Below, piece by piece: positions 34,417 to 44,554 of a DNA stretch of 64,000 nt. Numbering within the stretch: the stretch's first letter is position 1; the number at the start of each line of letters is the position of its first letter. The notes below the pieces were generated by a model. That model worked only from the letters and a program-made list of their open reading frames with translations, was not told the origin of the DNA and made no database searches. The DNA is from Comamonas thiooxydans (GTDB taxonomy: Bacteria; Pseudomonadota; Gammaproteobacteria; Burkholderiales; Burkholderiaceae_C): contig NZ_AP026738.1 in the NCBI RefSeq assembly GCF_002157685.2, positions 248,001 through 312,000 of the forward strand, in the 5' to 3' direction. Made by a program: the position numbers and the translations under genes.

Positions 34417-36081
34417 ATGTCTACCTCTTCCAACCAGCCGAGCGGCGCTGGCGCCCAACGTGGTGACGCCCAACGCTCTGGCGCCCAACGCTCTGGCGCC
34501 CAACGCATCGGCATCCCGCGGGAAACCTTCCCGTTGGAAAAGCGCGTGGCCACCGTGCCCGATGTGGTCGAAAAACTCATCAAGCTGGGCTTTTCGGTCG
34601 CCATCGAATCGGGCGCCGGCGATGCCGCCAACTTCAGCGATGACGCTTATCGCGCAGTGGGTGCCGAGGTGCTGCCCAACGCTGCTGCGGTCTGGGCTGC
34701 TGCCGACATCCTCTTCAAGGTGCGCCCGCCCACCTCGGAGGAAGTCGCGCTGATGCGCGAAGGCCAGATCCTGATCGACTTCATCTGGCCTGCCCAGAAC
34801 CCCGATCTGATGCAGCAACTGGCCGCCAGGAAGGTGACGGTGCTGGCGATCGACTCGCTGCCCCGCACGCTGAGCCGTGCGCAGAAGATGGATGCACTGA
34901 CCTCCATGGCCGGTGTCTCGGGCTACCGCGCGGTGATCGAGGCCGCCAACGCCTTTGGCCGCTATTTCAACGGCCAGATCACGGCTGCAGGCAAGGTGCC
35001 GCCAGCCAAGGTCTTCATCGCTGGCGCTGGCGTGGCCGGTCTGTCGGCCATTGGCACGGCTGCCAATCTGGGCGCCATCGTGCGTGCCAACGACACGCGG
35101 GCCGAAGTGGCCGATCAGGTCACATCGCTGGGTGGTGAGTTCGTCAAGGTCGACTACGAAGAGGACGGTGCCGGCGGCGGCGGCTATGCCAAGGTGATGA
35201 GCGAGGGCTTCCAGGCCGCGCAGCGCCAGATGTATGCCCAGCAGGCCAAAGATGTGGACATCATCATCACCACCGCGCTGATCCCCGGCAAACCGGCGCC
35301 CAAGCTGATCACGGCCGAGATGGTGCAGAGCATGAAGCCCGGCAGCGTGATCGTCGACATGGCGGCCGAGCAGGGCGGCAACTGCGAGCTGACCGTGCCC
35401 AATGAGGCCGTGGTGCGCCACGGCGTGACCATCATCGGCTACACCGACCTCGCATCGCGCCTGGCCAAGCAATCGTCCACGCTGTACGCCACCAACCTGC
35501 TGCGCCTGACCGAAGAGCTGTGCAAGGCCAAGGATGGCGTGGCCGTGGTGAATATGGAAGACGATGCGATTCGCGGCCTGACGGTTGTCAAGGACGGCGA
35601 GATCACCTGGCCTGCCCCGCCCCTTGCCCAGGCGCCCAAGCCAGCCCCCAAGCCGGCCGCGGCCGTGGTGGAGCAGAAGAAAGGCGGCCACGGCCATGGC
35701 GCTGCCGGCCCGCTGCCGGCCAAGACCTTGGCCATTATTTTTGCGATTGCCGCCGTGGCCTTCTGGTTCATCGGCGCCTACGCGCCAGCGGCCTTCCTGG
35801 GCCATTTCACGGTGTTCGTGCTGGCCTGCTTCATCGGCTACATGGTGGTGTGGAATGTGACGCCTGCCTTGCACACGCCGCTGATGAGCGTGACCAACGC
35901 CATCTCCAGCATCATCGCCATTGGCGCTCTGGTACAGATTGCACCGCCGGGAACGGCGGGCACGGGCCGTCCGGATGAACTGATCCGCTGGCTGGCCTTT
36001 GCTGGGCTTGTGCTGACTGCTATCAATATGTTTGGCGGCTTTGCCGTGACACGTCGCATGCTGGCCATGTTCCGCAAATAA
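34417..36081 (+). CDS. pntA: NAD(P) transhydrogenase subunit alpha
   Basis: Proton-translocating transhydrogenase, domain I plus the first part of domain II, 554 residues (E. coli 510). The NAD-binding domain begins RIGIPRETFPLEKRVATVPD near residue 32. The Rossmann motif is VFIAGAGVAGLSAIGTAANLGAIVRANDTR. The C-terminal part has four membrane helices (about 430-550). The extra length comes from a low-complexity linker (PAPPLAQAPKPAPKPAAAVVEQKKGGHGHG) and an N-terminal extension made of short repeats. The start at 34417 has AGGAG eight bases upstream. Operon with pntB. Confidence 0.95.
   Translation: MSTSSNQPSGAGAQRGDAQRSGAQRSGAQRIGIPRETFPLEKRVATVPDVVEKLIKLGFSVAIESGAGDAANFSDDAYRAVGAEVLPNAAAVWAAADILFKVRPPTSEEVALMREGQILIDFIWPAQNPDLMQQLAARKVTVLAIDSLPRTLSRAQKMDALTSMAGVSGYRAVIEAANAFGRYFNGQITAAGKVPPAKVFIAGAGVAGLSAIGTAANLGAIVRANDTRAEVADQVTSLGGEFVKVDYEEDGAGGGGYAKVMSEGFQAAQRQMYAQQAKDVDIIITTALIPGKPAPKLITAEMVQSMKPGSVIVDMAAEQGGNCELTVPNEAVVRHGVTIIGYTDLASRLAKQSSTLYATNLLRLTEELCKAKDGVAVVNMEDDAIRGLTVVKDGEITWPAPPLAQAPKPAPKPAAAVVEQKKGGHGHGAAGPLPAKTLAIIFAIAAVAFWFIGAYAPAAFLGHFTVFVLACFIGYMVVWNVTPALHTPLMSVTNAISSIIAIGALVQIAPPGTAGTGRPDELIRWLAFAGLVLTAINMFGGFAVTRRMLAMFRK
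34451..34510 (+). repeat. Four tandem 15-bp units in the pntA N-terminus
   Basis: Four units related to GCGCCCAACGCTCTG encode AQR-(G/S)-type pentapeptides in the poorly structured leader of PntA, before the conserved domain. The two middle units are nearly identical, so copy number may vary by slippage without breaking the frame. Confidence 0.75.
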
Positions 36082-36108
36082 GAAGAACGAGCACAAGAGA
36101 GAAACACC

Positions 36109-37524
<1,416 letters not shown>

Positions 37525-37627
37525 TGAGATGGAGTGGCCTCTGCTGAGGCGCTCTGCCCCCTCTGCCGCCTTGCCTTGCAATGCGGGAGCCCGGTGTCCC
37601 GGGTTGTGGCATATGCCTGTTCTTGAA

Positions 37628-37658
37628 ATGCCTGCGGTTTTCGGCCGCAGGCATTTTT
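37628..37658 (+). terminator. Terminator of pntAB
   Basis: A 10-bp stem (ATGCCTGCGG/CCGCAGGCAT) with a 7-base loop and a T5 tail. Confidence 0.8.
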
Positions 37659-37662
37659 GCTG

Positions 37663-38289
37663 TCAGAGATGTTGAACGGCGATTTCACCGAGCAGCACGG
37701 CGGCAATCACCAGCATCAGCGTGCCAGACAGGCGCGAGACGGCAAGCGCGGCGGAAGGCCGCGAGCGCAGCACGCTTTGCGAGCCCCAGCCCACGCCGAA
37801 GTAGACCACGGCGCAACTGGCTGCATGGACCGCGCCCAGAGCCATGATTTGCGCAAACACCGGCCAGCTCTCGGCAGGCCGCACAAACTGCGGCAGCAGG
37901 GCCAGCAACAGCAACAGCTGCTTGGGGTTGAGGCCGCTGACGCTGGCTCCCTTGATCGTCCAGTGCCAGCGCGTGCCGCTCTCGGCATCGCTGGCGCTGC
38001 CGATGGCTGCGGGGCTGTGCCACAGGCCCACGCCCATCCAGGCCAGGTACAGCGCGCCGGTGGCCGTCAAGGCGGTGAGCAGGGCCGGGTTGCGCGCCAC
38101 CAGGGCGCCCACGCCCGCTGCCACAGCCAGCGTGGCCAGCAGCGCACCGCAGGCCAGGCCCAGCGTGGCGGGTAGCACCAGCCGCCGGCCGCGCAGACCG
38201 GCCGAGATCACATAGGCCCAGTCGGCCCCGGGCGTGAGCACCAGAAGAAAGGAGACGGCCCAGAAGGCGGTCAAGGCGGCGTAGGACAC
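37663..38289 (-). CDS. LysE family amino-acid exporter
   Basis: 208 residues, five to six membrane segments. LysE/RhtB family motifs: FLLVLTPGADWAYVISAGLRGRR near 14-36 and SGLNPKQLLLLLALLPQFV near 115-133. It probably exports an amino acid or related metabolite. It is divergent from an Lrp/AsnC regulator 105 bases away, the typical arrangement for LysE/RhtB exporters controlled by Lrp-like proteins. Confidence 0.92.
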   Translation of the reverse strand: MSYAALTAFWAVSFLLVLTPGADWAYVISAGLRGRRLVLPATLGLACGALLATLAVAAGVGALVARNPALLTALTATGALYLAWMGVGLWHSPAAIGSASDAESGTRWHWTIKGASVSGLNPKQLLLLLALLPQFVRPAESWPVFAQIMALGAVHAASCAVVYFGVGWGSQSVLRSRPSAALAVSRLSGTLMLVIAAVLLGEIAVQHL

Positions 38290-38394
38290 GAAATTTCCTC
38301 GAAAAGCGTTGATGCCGAGAGAATATGGAAGAGGAGCGAGAATGTGCTCTCAATATTTGCCACTGAACGGCTTGAAATTGGAAGAAACTGCCTC

Positions 38395-38850
38395 GTGAAC
38401 TCGCTGGATCGAAAAATTCTTGCTGCGCTCGAAAACAATGGCCGCCTCACGGTGACCGAGCTGGCCGAGCAGGTGGGCCTGAGCCTGTCGCCCTGCCACC
38501 GGCGTGTGCGTGCACTGGAGGACTCGGGCGTGATTCGCGGCTACCGCGCCGAACTGGACCCTGCGGCGCTGGGGCTGGATTTCTCGTCGCTGGTCTTTGT
38601 CACGCTCAAGGACAGCAAATCCGTGCCTGCGTTCGAGGATGCCGTGGCCCGGCTCGACAATGTGGTGCAGGCCCAGCGCCTGTTCGGCGATCCCGACTAT
38701 CTGCTGCAGGTCGTGGTGCGTGATCTGCCTGCCTACCAGCGGCTTTATGACGAGCAACTGACCCGGCTGCCCGGCGTGCTGCGCATGACGTCCACGCTGG
38801 TCATGAAGCATGTGGTGAGCAACAGACCGCTGACTTCGGCAATGGAATAA
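38395..38850 (+). CDS. Lrp/AsnC family transcriptional regulator
   Basis: 151 residues from a GTG start (38395) reading MNSLDRKILAALENNGRLTVTELAEQVGLSLSPCHRRVRALEDSGVIRGYRAELD, the standard Lrp N-terminus; GGAAGA precedes it. The C-terminal RAM domain (residues 65-145) binds the amino-acid effector. It likely regulates the divergent LysE exporter. Confidence 0.92.
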   Translation: MNSLDRKILAALENNGRLTVTELAEQVGLSLSPCHRRVRALEDSGVIRGYRAELDPAALGLDFSSLVFVTLKDSKSVPAFEDAVARLDNVVQAQRLFGDPDYLLQVVVRDLPAYQRLYDEQLTRLPGVLRMTSTLVMKHVVSNRPLTSAME

Positions 38851-38858
38851 GCCATGAA

Positions 38859-38890
38859 AAAGCGCCTGTGACGCGAATCACAGGCGCTTT
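38859..38890 (+). terminator. Terminator of the Lrp gene
   Basis: A 13-bp stem (AAAGCGCCTGTGA and its complement) with a 6-base loop, nine bases after the stop; the T-run is short. Confidence 0.7.
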
Positions 38891-38910
38891 GATGCAGCCG
38901 GATGAGCTCC

Positions 38911-38950
38911 TTATTTAAGAGCTGCTGGCGCTTGTCCATCAATGTTTTTC
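38911..38950 (+). repeat. AGAGCTGCTGGCGCTTG dispersed repeat
   Basis: AAGAGCTGCTGGCGCTTGTCC, in the intergenic space between the Lrp and azurin genes. It is a good match to the GCTGCTxGCGCTTGT core of the family, followed by a T-run. Confidence 0.55.
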
Positions 38951-39017
38951 AGTGTGAATAACTTCAAAACTTATGTGAAGAAAGCGCTGCAAGCTCCTGA
39001 ATCGGGAGCTTCGGAGC

Positions 39018-39473
39018 TCAGGAGCCCAGCTTGAGCGAGCCCTTCATGAGGGCCGAGTGACCGGGGAAGGAGCAGAAGAAGGCATAGTCAGTGCCAGCCT
39101 TGAGCTTGCTCGCATCGATGTCGAACTTGGTAGTCTCGCCGCCACCGATCACCTTGGAGTGAGCCAGCACGCGTGCATCGCCGGCCTTCACATAGTCGGC
39201 GCCAGCACCCGCGGCCATGCCGTCGGTGATCACGGCCTGCATGTCGGCAGCGGTGCTGACCACGATGTTGTGGCCCATGGCGGTCTTGGGCATCTTGCCC
39301 ACATGCTTGAGAGTCACGCTGAACTTCTTGCAGGACTTGGGCACATCGATGCTTTTGACATTGAACTGCATGGCATCGTTGCTTTCAACGACGGCTTCGC
39401 AGCCTGCCGCCATGGCGGGTGCGCTCATGGCACCGACTGCACACAGGGCCAGGGTCATCAGGATCTTCTTCAT
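39018..39473 (-). CDS. azu: Azurin
   Basis: Type 1 blue copper protein, 151 residues with signal peptide ([20 protein letters not shown], cut near AA-GCE). Copper ligands are His68 (MGHNIV), Cys134 (FFCSFPGH), His139 and Met143; the usual disulfide is Cys25-Cys48. It is a periplasmic electron carrier, for example to nitrite reductase, cytochrome c peroxidase or oxidases. AAGGAA precedes the ATG. It is monocistronic. Confidence 0.96.
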   Translation of the reverse strand: MKKILMTLALCAVGAMSAPAMAAGCEAVVESNDAMQFNVKSIDVPKSCKKFSVTLKHVGKMPKTAMGHNIVVSTAADMQAVITDGMAAGAGADYVKAGDARVLAHSKVIGGGETTKFDIDASKLKAGTDYAFFCSFPGHSALMKGSLKLGS

Positions 39474-39684
39474 TGGCTATTCCTTTTCCTAAAAGCGAAA
39501 CGGGAACCGCTGTGGCCTTGTCGCCATCCAGGTTCCGCAGTTCATTCTTTCGGAAACCTGCCCAGCCGGCTCAGTACAACTCATGCTCGCATGGGTTGTA
39601 CTGTTGCACCTTGCGCTAACTCAATTCGCCGAGCATGCGTGCGTTCACTGCCTTGCAGGTCGCTGCCGGTGTTGCTTGTGCGCT

Positions 39685-40500
39685 TCAGATCGCCATGTCG
39701 TAACCAATGGTGATGGGCGCGTGGTCCGAGAACTTCTCGCCCTTGTAGATGGACTCGGTGCGCGCCAGGGCCGCGATGGCAGGCGTGGCCAGATGGTAGT
39801 CCAGTCGCCATCCCACGTTGTTGGCATAGGCCTGGCCCCGATTGCTCCACCATGTATAGCAGGCATCCGTGGTGTCGGGCTGAAGCTGACGATAGACGTC
39901 GACCAGACCGCCGCTGGCCTCGGTCTTGTGCAACAACTTGCTCATCCAGTCGCGCTCTTCGGGCAGGAAGCCGCTGTTTTTCTGGTTGCCGCGCCAGTTC
40001 TTCAGGTCTTCCTTCTGGTGCGCGATATTGATATCGCCGCAAAGCACGAAGTCGCGCTCGGCCTTGAGGTGCATCAGGTGGCTGTGCATCTTGGCGAGAA
40101 AGCGGAACTTGGCTTCCTGGCGCAACTCGCCCGAACTGCCGCTGGGAAAGTAGGCGCTGATGATGGAGAACTTGCGGCCGGGCGTGTCGAAGCGGGTTTC
40201 GACATAGCGGCCCTCGGCGTCGAACTCGTCGATATCGAAGCCCACCACCACATCGCTGGGCTCGTGGCGGGTGTAGACGCCCACGCCCGAGTAGCCTTTT
40301 TTCTCGGCGAAGTGGAAATAGCCCTTCATGCCGGCCAACACCTCGAAGCGCCCGGCCATATCCGAAGCCTGGGCCTTGATTTCCTGGACGCAAATACAAT
40401 CCGGCGCAGTGGCTTCGATCCAGGCTTCGGCGCCTTTGGTCGTGGCAGAGCGGATACCGTTGAGGTTGAGGCTGGTTAATTTGAACAAGGATGAATCCAT
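39685..40500 (-). CDS. xth: Exodeoxyribonuclease III (ExoA/Xth)
   Basis: Base-excision-repair AP endonuclease of the EEP fold, 271 residues from the ATG at 40500. Motifs: [17 protein letters not shown] (metal Glu), [18 protein letters not shown] and the C-terminal RLDYHLATP and FSDHAPITI (catalytic Asp-His). Homologues often begin at [10 protein letters not shown], so a TTG four codons later is a possible alternative start. Divergent from pyrE, with the two ATG codons overlapping. Confidence 0.92.
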   Translation of the reverse strand: MDSSLFKLTSLNLNGIRSATTKGAEAWIEATAPDCICVQEIKAQASDMAGRFEVLAGMKGYFHFAEKKGYSGVGVYTRHEPSDVVVGFDIDEFDAEGRYVETRFDTPGRKFSIISAYFPSGSSGELRQEAKFRFLAKMHSHLMHLKAERDFVLCGDINIAHQKEDLKNWRGNQKNSGFLPEERDWMSKLLHKTEASGGLVDVYRQLQPDTTDACYTWWSNRGQAYANNVGWRLDYHLATPAIAALARTESIYKGEKFSDHAPITIGYDMAI

Positions 40501-41200
40501 GGTGGTGAGTGAGAAGCCAATGGGCGGTGCAGACCGTCTGGCGCAGGATTTTGTGCAGTTTGCCGTCGATGCGGGCGTGCTGCGTTTTGGCGAATTCAAG
40601 ACCAAGGCCGGGCGCATCAGCCCGTACTTCTTCAATGCCGGCCTGTTCGACGATGGCGCCAAGATGGCCCGTCTGTCCGAATTCTATGCAAAAGCCATTC
40701 TGGCCAGCGGCATGGAGTTTGATATGGTCTTCGGGCCTGCCTACAAGGGCATCCCTCTGGCAGCCACGGTGGCGGTGGAACTGGCACGCCAGGGCAAGAA
40801 CGTGCCTTTCGCCTACAACCGCAAGGAAGCCAAGGATCATGGCGAAGGCGGTACCCTGGTGGGCGCTCCCCTCAAGGGCCGCGTGCTCATCATTGACGAC
40901 GTGATGTCGGCCGGTACGGCCGCGCGCGAGTCGATTGCTATCATCAAGGCGGCCGGTGCCGAGCCGCATGCCGTGGCCATCGCTCTGGATCGTCAGGAAA
41001 TGGCAACAGAGAATGGCCAGGACGTGGCGCATAGCGCCGTGCAATATGTGCGCAATCAACTGGGCATGCAGGTCTGTGCGATTGCCAAGCTGGCAGATCT
41101 GTTGCTTTATCTCGAGCAGCAGGGCGGGGACGCCGGCCGCGAGCATCATGAGCGCGTGCTGGCCTACCGTCAGCGTTATGGTGTTGAAGACAAGGAATAA
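40499..41200 (+). CDS. pyrE: Orotate phosphoribosyltransferase
   Basis: Pyrimidine synthesis enzyme joining orotate and PRPP; 233 residues. The core [25 protein letters not shown] is near residue 28, the flexible loop is [14 protein letters not shown], and the PRPP-binding motif [15 protein letters not shown] is near 125. CAAGGA eight bases before the ATG at 40499 supports this start; an ATG at 40520 (MGGADRL) is the alternative. It starts inside the xth start codon on the opposite strand. Confidence 0.95.
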   Translation: MVVSEKPMGGADRLAQDFVQFAVDAGVLRFGEFKTKAGRISPYFFNAGLFDDGAKMARLSEFYAKAILASGMEFDMVFGPAYKGIPLAATVAVELARQGKNVPFAYNRKEAKDHGEGGTLVGAPLKGRVLIIDDVMSAGTAARESIAIIKAAGAEPHAVAIALDRQEMATENGQDVAHSAVQYVRNQLGMQVCAIAKLADLLLYLEQQGGDAGREHHERVLAYRQRYGVEDKE

Positions 41201-41208
41201 ACACGCAA

Positions 41209-41880
41209 ATGAAGCAGGCCTTGCATGCAAAACTGAGTTTGTATGTGGTAGCTACCGTCTGGGCAGGTGCCATGCCGGCTCAAGCCCAGGCTCCAGCCAA
41301 TAGCAGCGGTATCTACGCCTGCACAGATGCCAATGGGCGGCGCATCACGGCCGACAGACCTATTGCCTCCTGCGTCGATCGCGAGCAGCGTGTGCTCGGC
41401 ACCACGGGCGTCGAGTTGCGCCGCGTGGGCCCCACGCTGACCGATCAGGAGCGCAGTGCACAGGAGGCCAGGCGACGCCAGGACCAGGCCGAGCAGCAGC
41501 GCCTGCGCGAGGAGCGCTCGCGTGACCGCGCCATGCTGGCGCGCTTCCCCAATCAGGGCGTGCATGATGCCGCCAGAGCCGAGGCCATTGCCCAGGTCAA
41601 CGATGTGATCGGCGTGGCCCAGCAGCGCCTGGTCGATCTCAAGGAACGACGCCGCAAGCTAAATACCGAGCTGGAGTTCTATCAGAACGACCCGAAGAAG
41701 GCTCCGGCCAATCTGCGCCGCCAACTGGACGACAACACGGACTCCCAGGCCGAGCAGCAGCGCTTCATCAAGCAGCAGGAAGAGGAAAAGCAGCGCATCA
41801 ACCAGCGCTTCGATGCCGAGTTGCAGCAGCTGCGCAAGCTATGGGCGGACCTGCCGCCGACCGTACCGCGCGCGCACTAG
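41209..41880 (+). CDS. DUF4124-like exported coiled-coil protein
   Basis: 223 residues. Signal peptide (about 1-26, ending AQA), then a short DUF4124-type segment, SGIYACTDANGRRITADRPIASC. A long charged helix rich in Gln, Arg and Glu follows (about 75-210), likely coiled coil. It starts eight bases after pyrE and is probably cotranscribed. Periplasmic; function unknown. Confidence 0.8.
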   Translation: MKQALHAKLSLYVVATVWAGAMPAQAQAPANSSGIYACTDANGRRITADRPIASCVDREQRVLGTTGVELRRVGPTLTDQERSAQEARRRQDQAEQQRLREERSRDRAMLARFPNQGVHDAARAEAIAQVNDVIGVAQQRLVDLKERRRKLNTELEFYQNDPKKAPANLRRQLDDNTDSQAEQQRFIKQQEEEKQRINQRFDAELQQLRKLWADLPPTVPRAH

Positions 41881-41891
41881 GGACCGCGCTT

Positions 41892-42239
41892 TCAGTCCTC
41901 GTGCCTGTGCATGGCCATGACGCGGCCCAGCAGCAGGGCCGCAATCCAGGCCACTCCAGCGATGATCAAGGGCACCTGCACCAGCAACGGCGCCTGAGCC
42001 ATGAGCATCAGCGCATCGACTTGCCACAGCGTCCCATAACCCTTGAACAAGCCATAGGCCAGCCACAGCAGCAGGCCTGCGCTGGCAATGGCGGCCATGC
42101 TGCGCATATTGCGGCCGTCACGGCTGCCTGCGGGGATGCGCAGGGCGGTGCGCCATAGCCAGCCCACGGCGGCCAGTACCAGCAGCACGCAGGCCGCAAC
42201 GGACAGCGGCATCCACAACGAAAGAGGAATCAGCGACAT
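41892..42239 (-). CDS. Small uncharacterised membrane protein
   Basis: 115 residues from the ATG at 42239 (MSLIPLSLWMPLS). Three hydrophobic helices (about 8-28, 48-68, 82-105) and a short histidine-containing tail (RVMAMHRHED). No family recognised. GAGGAA lies nine bases upstream. Confidence 0.6.
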   Translation of the reverse strand: MSLIPLSLWMPLSVAACVLLVLAAVGWLWRTALRIPAGSRDGRNMRSMAAIASAGLLLWLAYGLFKGYGTLWQVDALMLMAQAPLLVQVPLIIAGVAWIAALLLGRVMAMHRHED

Positions 42240-42271
42240 GGCGCCGCACTTTAGCCCAGTTGATCCCTTGA

Positions 42272-42299
42272 TGAAAAAGAAAATACCCACCGAGGTGGG
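42272..42299 (-). terminator. Terminator of the 72-residue ORF
   Basis: CCCACC-GA-GGTGGG hairpin followed on the minus strand by a T-rich tail (TATTTTCTTTTT). Confidence 0.6.
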
Positions 42300-42325
42300 C
42301 ATGCATGAAGGGGCTTGTCAGCAAC

Positions 42326-42544
42326 TCAGTTTGCGCGCCAGACCACATGGTGGCCCGGCACGGACTGAATGCCCAGCACGGTGGCGTGGTGGGCGAGCAG
42401 CTCTTCGAAGGTCTTGGTGATTTCGCTGCTGGCAGTGCTGCCTTCATATTCCGTGGCCACCTGTGTCGCGGTAAAGGAACTGGCTCCAAAGCTTTGCACG
42501 ATGTTGCGCAGCTTGTCGAGGTTGGGGGTGAACACGGCGTCCAT
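42326..42544 (-). CDS. Small conserved-looking hypothetical protein
   Basis: 72 residues from the ATG at 42544, with AAGGAG eight bases upstream and its own terminator, so expression is likely. Sequence DAVFTPNLDKLRNIVQSF, then alpha-helical, ending GHHVVWRAN. There is no signal peptide or membrane segment. Function unknown. Confidence 0.65.
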   Translation of the reverse strand: MDAVFTPNLDKLRNIVQSFGASSFTATQVATEYEGSTASSEITKTFEELLAHHATVLGIQSVPGHHVVWRAN

Positions 42545-42634
42545 GGCAGCAACTCCTTTTCGGGCAATCAAACCAGTACTGCCCATAGTTTATCCAGCAG
42601 CCCGTGTCAGGCAAGAGGGCCTTTGCCCGCATGG

Positions 42635-43765
42635 CTATTGATTGATGGAGAGCAAGGTGCGAATCACGTCGGAGCGCGTGATGACACCGACCAGGGTTTT
42701 GCCGCGCAGCACGGCAATGAACTGAACGCTGTGCGATGCCAGCTCGTGCAGCAGATCGCCCATGGGTGTGTCTTCCTGCACGCTCATCTCGGGCGCGCGC
42801 ATCAGTTCCTGAGCCACGGACTGCACCTTGGATGGCCGGCTGCGCAGGCGCTGCCAGAGGTTTTGCTGCTGGCGCGCGCGGTGGTCCTGCCAGAGCCAGT
42901 CGAACAGGTCGGCGCGCAGCACGCGGCCGATCAGCTCACCTTGCGCATCGACCACGGGAAGGCTTTTGACCAGATGGCGGTGAAACAGCTCGGCCACCTC
43001 TTCGAGCGGAGTCTGCGGGCTCACTGTCAGGAGCTTGGCGGACATGACGGTGCCGCAGTTCACGCTGGACAGCCGGCGCTTGATGGCTTCCTCCTCGGCG
43101 GCGGCCAGCAGCTCGCCCAGGTCCTCGGGTGTCAGGTTGTAGCTTTGCTCGAAGCGCTGCAACAGCTGCTCCAGATCCTGCTCGCTCAGCGCCAGGCGCG
43201 TGGTGGGGCGCAGGGTCTTGGCCGCTTGGGGCGGCTGGTGCAGGTAGGGACGGCCGCAGGCGCGGTGGTAGAGCACGCCGATGGCTGCGAGAACGCCCGA
43301 GAGCACGGCCATGGGGATCAGAAGATGCCATCCCAGCGGCGCCATCTGGGCCGCAGCCAGGACCGTCAGCAAGGCCACGGCGCCGCCCGGCGGATGCAGG
43401 GCGCGCAGCAGCAGCATCAGGGCAATGGCTCCTGCCACGGCCAGTGCTGCCAGCGAGGTCTGGGACAGCATGGGGAACGCCCAGAGCAGCAGCAAGGTAT
43501 AGAGCGCAGGCACGGTGTTGCCGACGACACAGTTCCAGGGCTGGGCCAGCGGGCTGCTGGGCACGGCGAACACCAGCACGGCCGTGGCGCCCAGCGGGGC
43601 GAACAGAAACAGGGTGTTGGGAAAGAAATGCTCGACCAGCCCTACCAGAATGCCGGCCAGAGCCAGACCCAGGCCGGCACCGATGCTGGCGCGGATCAGC
43701 TCTTTCCAAGAAGGGCGCGAGGCCACCGGCCCCAGGCGCTGCCACATTGTTTGCATGACGGACAT
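42635..43765 (-). CDS. HPP family membrane protein with two CBS domains
   Basis: 376 residues. The N-terminal HPP domain has four or five membrane segments and the namesake motif in ALHPPGGAVALL (near residue 122). A linker helix and a C-terminal CBS pair (about 240-300 and 315-375: VMSAKLLTVSPQTPLEEVAELF and LMRAPEMSVQEDTPMGDLL) bind adenosyl ligands in related proteins. HPP proteins have been linked to nitrite transport in plants and cyanobacteria; the substrate here is unknown. Confidence 0.88.
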   Translation of the reverse strand: MSVMQTMWQRLGPVASRPSWKELIRASIGAGLGLALAGILVGLVEHFFPNTLFLFAPLGATAVLVFAVPSSPLAQPWNCVVGNTVPALYTLLLLWAFPMLSQTSLAALAVAGAIALMLLLRALHPPGGAVALLTVLAAAQMAPLGWHLLIPMAVLSGVLAAIGVLYHRACGRPYLHQPPQAAKTLRPTTRLALSEQDLEQLLQRFEQSYNLTPEDLGELLAAAEEEAIKRRLSSVNCGTVMSAKLLTVSPQTPLEEVAELFHRHLVKSLPVVDAQGELIGRVLRADLFDWLWQDHRARQQQNLWQRLRSRPSKVQSVAQELMRAPEMSVQEDTPMGDLLHELASHSVQFIAVLRGKTLVGVITRSDVIRTLLSINQ

Positions 43766-43784
43766 AGGCTCAGGCTACGGGGCG

Positions 43785-43830
43785 CAAATTTAATAGCTGC
43801 TCCCGCAATGTTGTATTGATTAGTGCCGCA
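43785..43830 (+). repeat. TAATAGCTGCT dispersed repeat
   Basis: AAATTTAATAGCTGCTCCCG, then CAAT-GTTGT-ATTG. Very similar to the copy at 51782. Confidence 0.6.
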
Positions 43831-43837
43831 ATTCTGT

Positions 43838-43872
43838 CAAAAAAAGCTCCACAAGGTGAGCTGTGGAGCTTT
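43838..43872 (-). terminator. Terminator of the nitroreductase gene
   Basis: An 11-bp stem (AAAGCTCCACA/TGTGGAGCTTT) with an 8-base loop; on the minus strand it is followed by a T-run of seven. Confidence 0.85.
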
Positions 43873-43890
43873 GGCAGCGGGGCTGGCGCT

Positions 43891-44454
43891 TCAGGCTGGC
43901 ACTGCACCGGCGCTCAGCACCTCGACCAGCGGTTTGCGACCGGAGGGCAGCTCGCGCTCGCGCAGATCGTCAGGCAGGGTTGCGGCATCGGCGCGGCGGC
44001 CCACGGCGATCACGCATTCGGGCACCAGATGCTCGGGCAGGTTCAGCACCTTGCGGGCTTCGTCCGCCGAGAAGCCACCCATGGCGTGCGTGGCCAGGCC
44101 CATGGCATGGGCCTGTAGCGCCAGATAGCCCCAGGCGCAGCCCGCATCGAAGCTGTGCTTGGCGGCGGAAGCCTGCTTGTCCGACAGCAGCACGATCAGC
44201 GCGCCGCCATTCAGGCACCAGCGGCGGTTGGCTTCGTTGGGGATCTGCGAGAACGCCTGCCAGTTAGCGTCATCGCGCAGGGCGTAGGCAAAGTGCCAGG
44301 GTTGCTTGTTGCTGGCCGAAGGCGCCCAGCGGGCGGCTTCCACCAGTTGCTCGATCTGGGCAGCGTTCAGTGCTTCAGGTACAAAGGCGCGCGGCGACAT
44401 GCGCTCGATGAATTGCGCGTGGACGGGGACGGTACTGCTACGGGTGGTGCTCAT
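43891..44454 (-). CDS. Nitroreductase family protein
   Basis: FMN-dependent oxidoreductase, 187 residues. FMN-binding segments: MSPRAFVPEALN near 18-30 and ARWAPSASNKQPWHFAYA near 40-57, then AGCAWGYLALQAHAMGLATHAMGG near 105-128. Short forms of this family reduce nitro compounds, quinones or unsaturated acids such as malonic semialdehyde. Single gene with its own strong terminator. Confidence 0.9.
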   Translation of the reverse strand: MSTTRSSTVPVHAQFIERMSPRAFVPEALNAAQIEQLVEAARWAPSASNKQPWHFAYALRDDANWQAFSQIPNEANRRWCLNGGALIVLLSDKQASAAKHSFDAGCAWGYLALQAHAMGLATHAMGGFSADEARKVLNLPEHLVPECVIAVGRRADAATLPDDLRERELPSGRKPLVEVLSAGAVPA

Positions 44455-44472
44455 GGTGATATCACTGAACTG

Positions 44473-44510
44473 AAAAGAAAAGGGCCCGCCTACTGTACAG
44501 AGGCGGGCCC
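44473..44510 (-). terminator. Terminator of the 345-residue membrane protein gene
   Basis: A 10-bp GC stem (GGGCCCGCCT/AGGCGGGCCC) with a 9-base loop, followed on the minus strand by TTTTCTTTTC. Confidence 0.8.
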
Positions 44511-44554
44511 GAAACCATAGCGCAAGCCCCGGCCTTTGTGCCGGAGCCGGGAGA

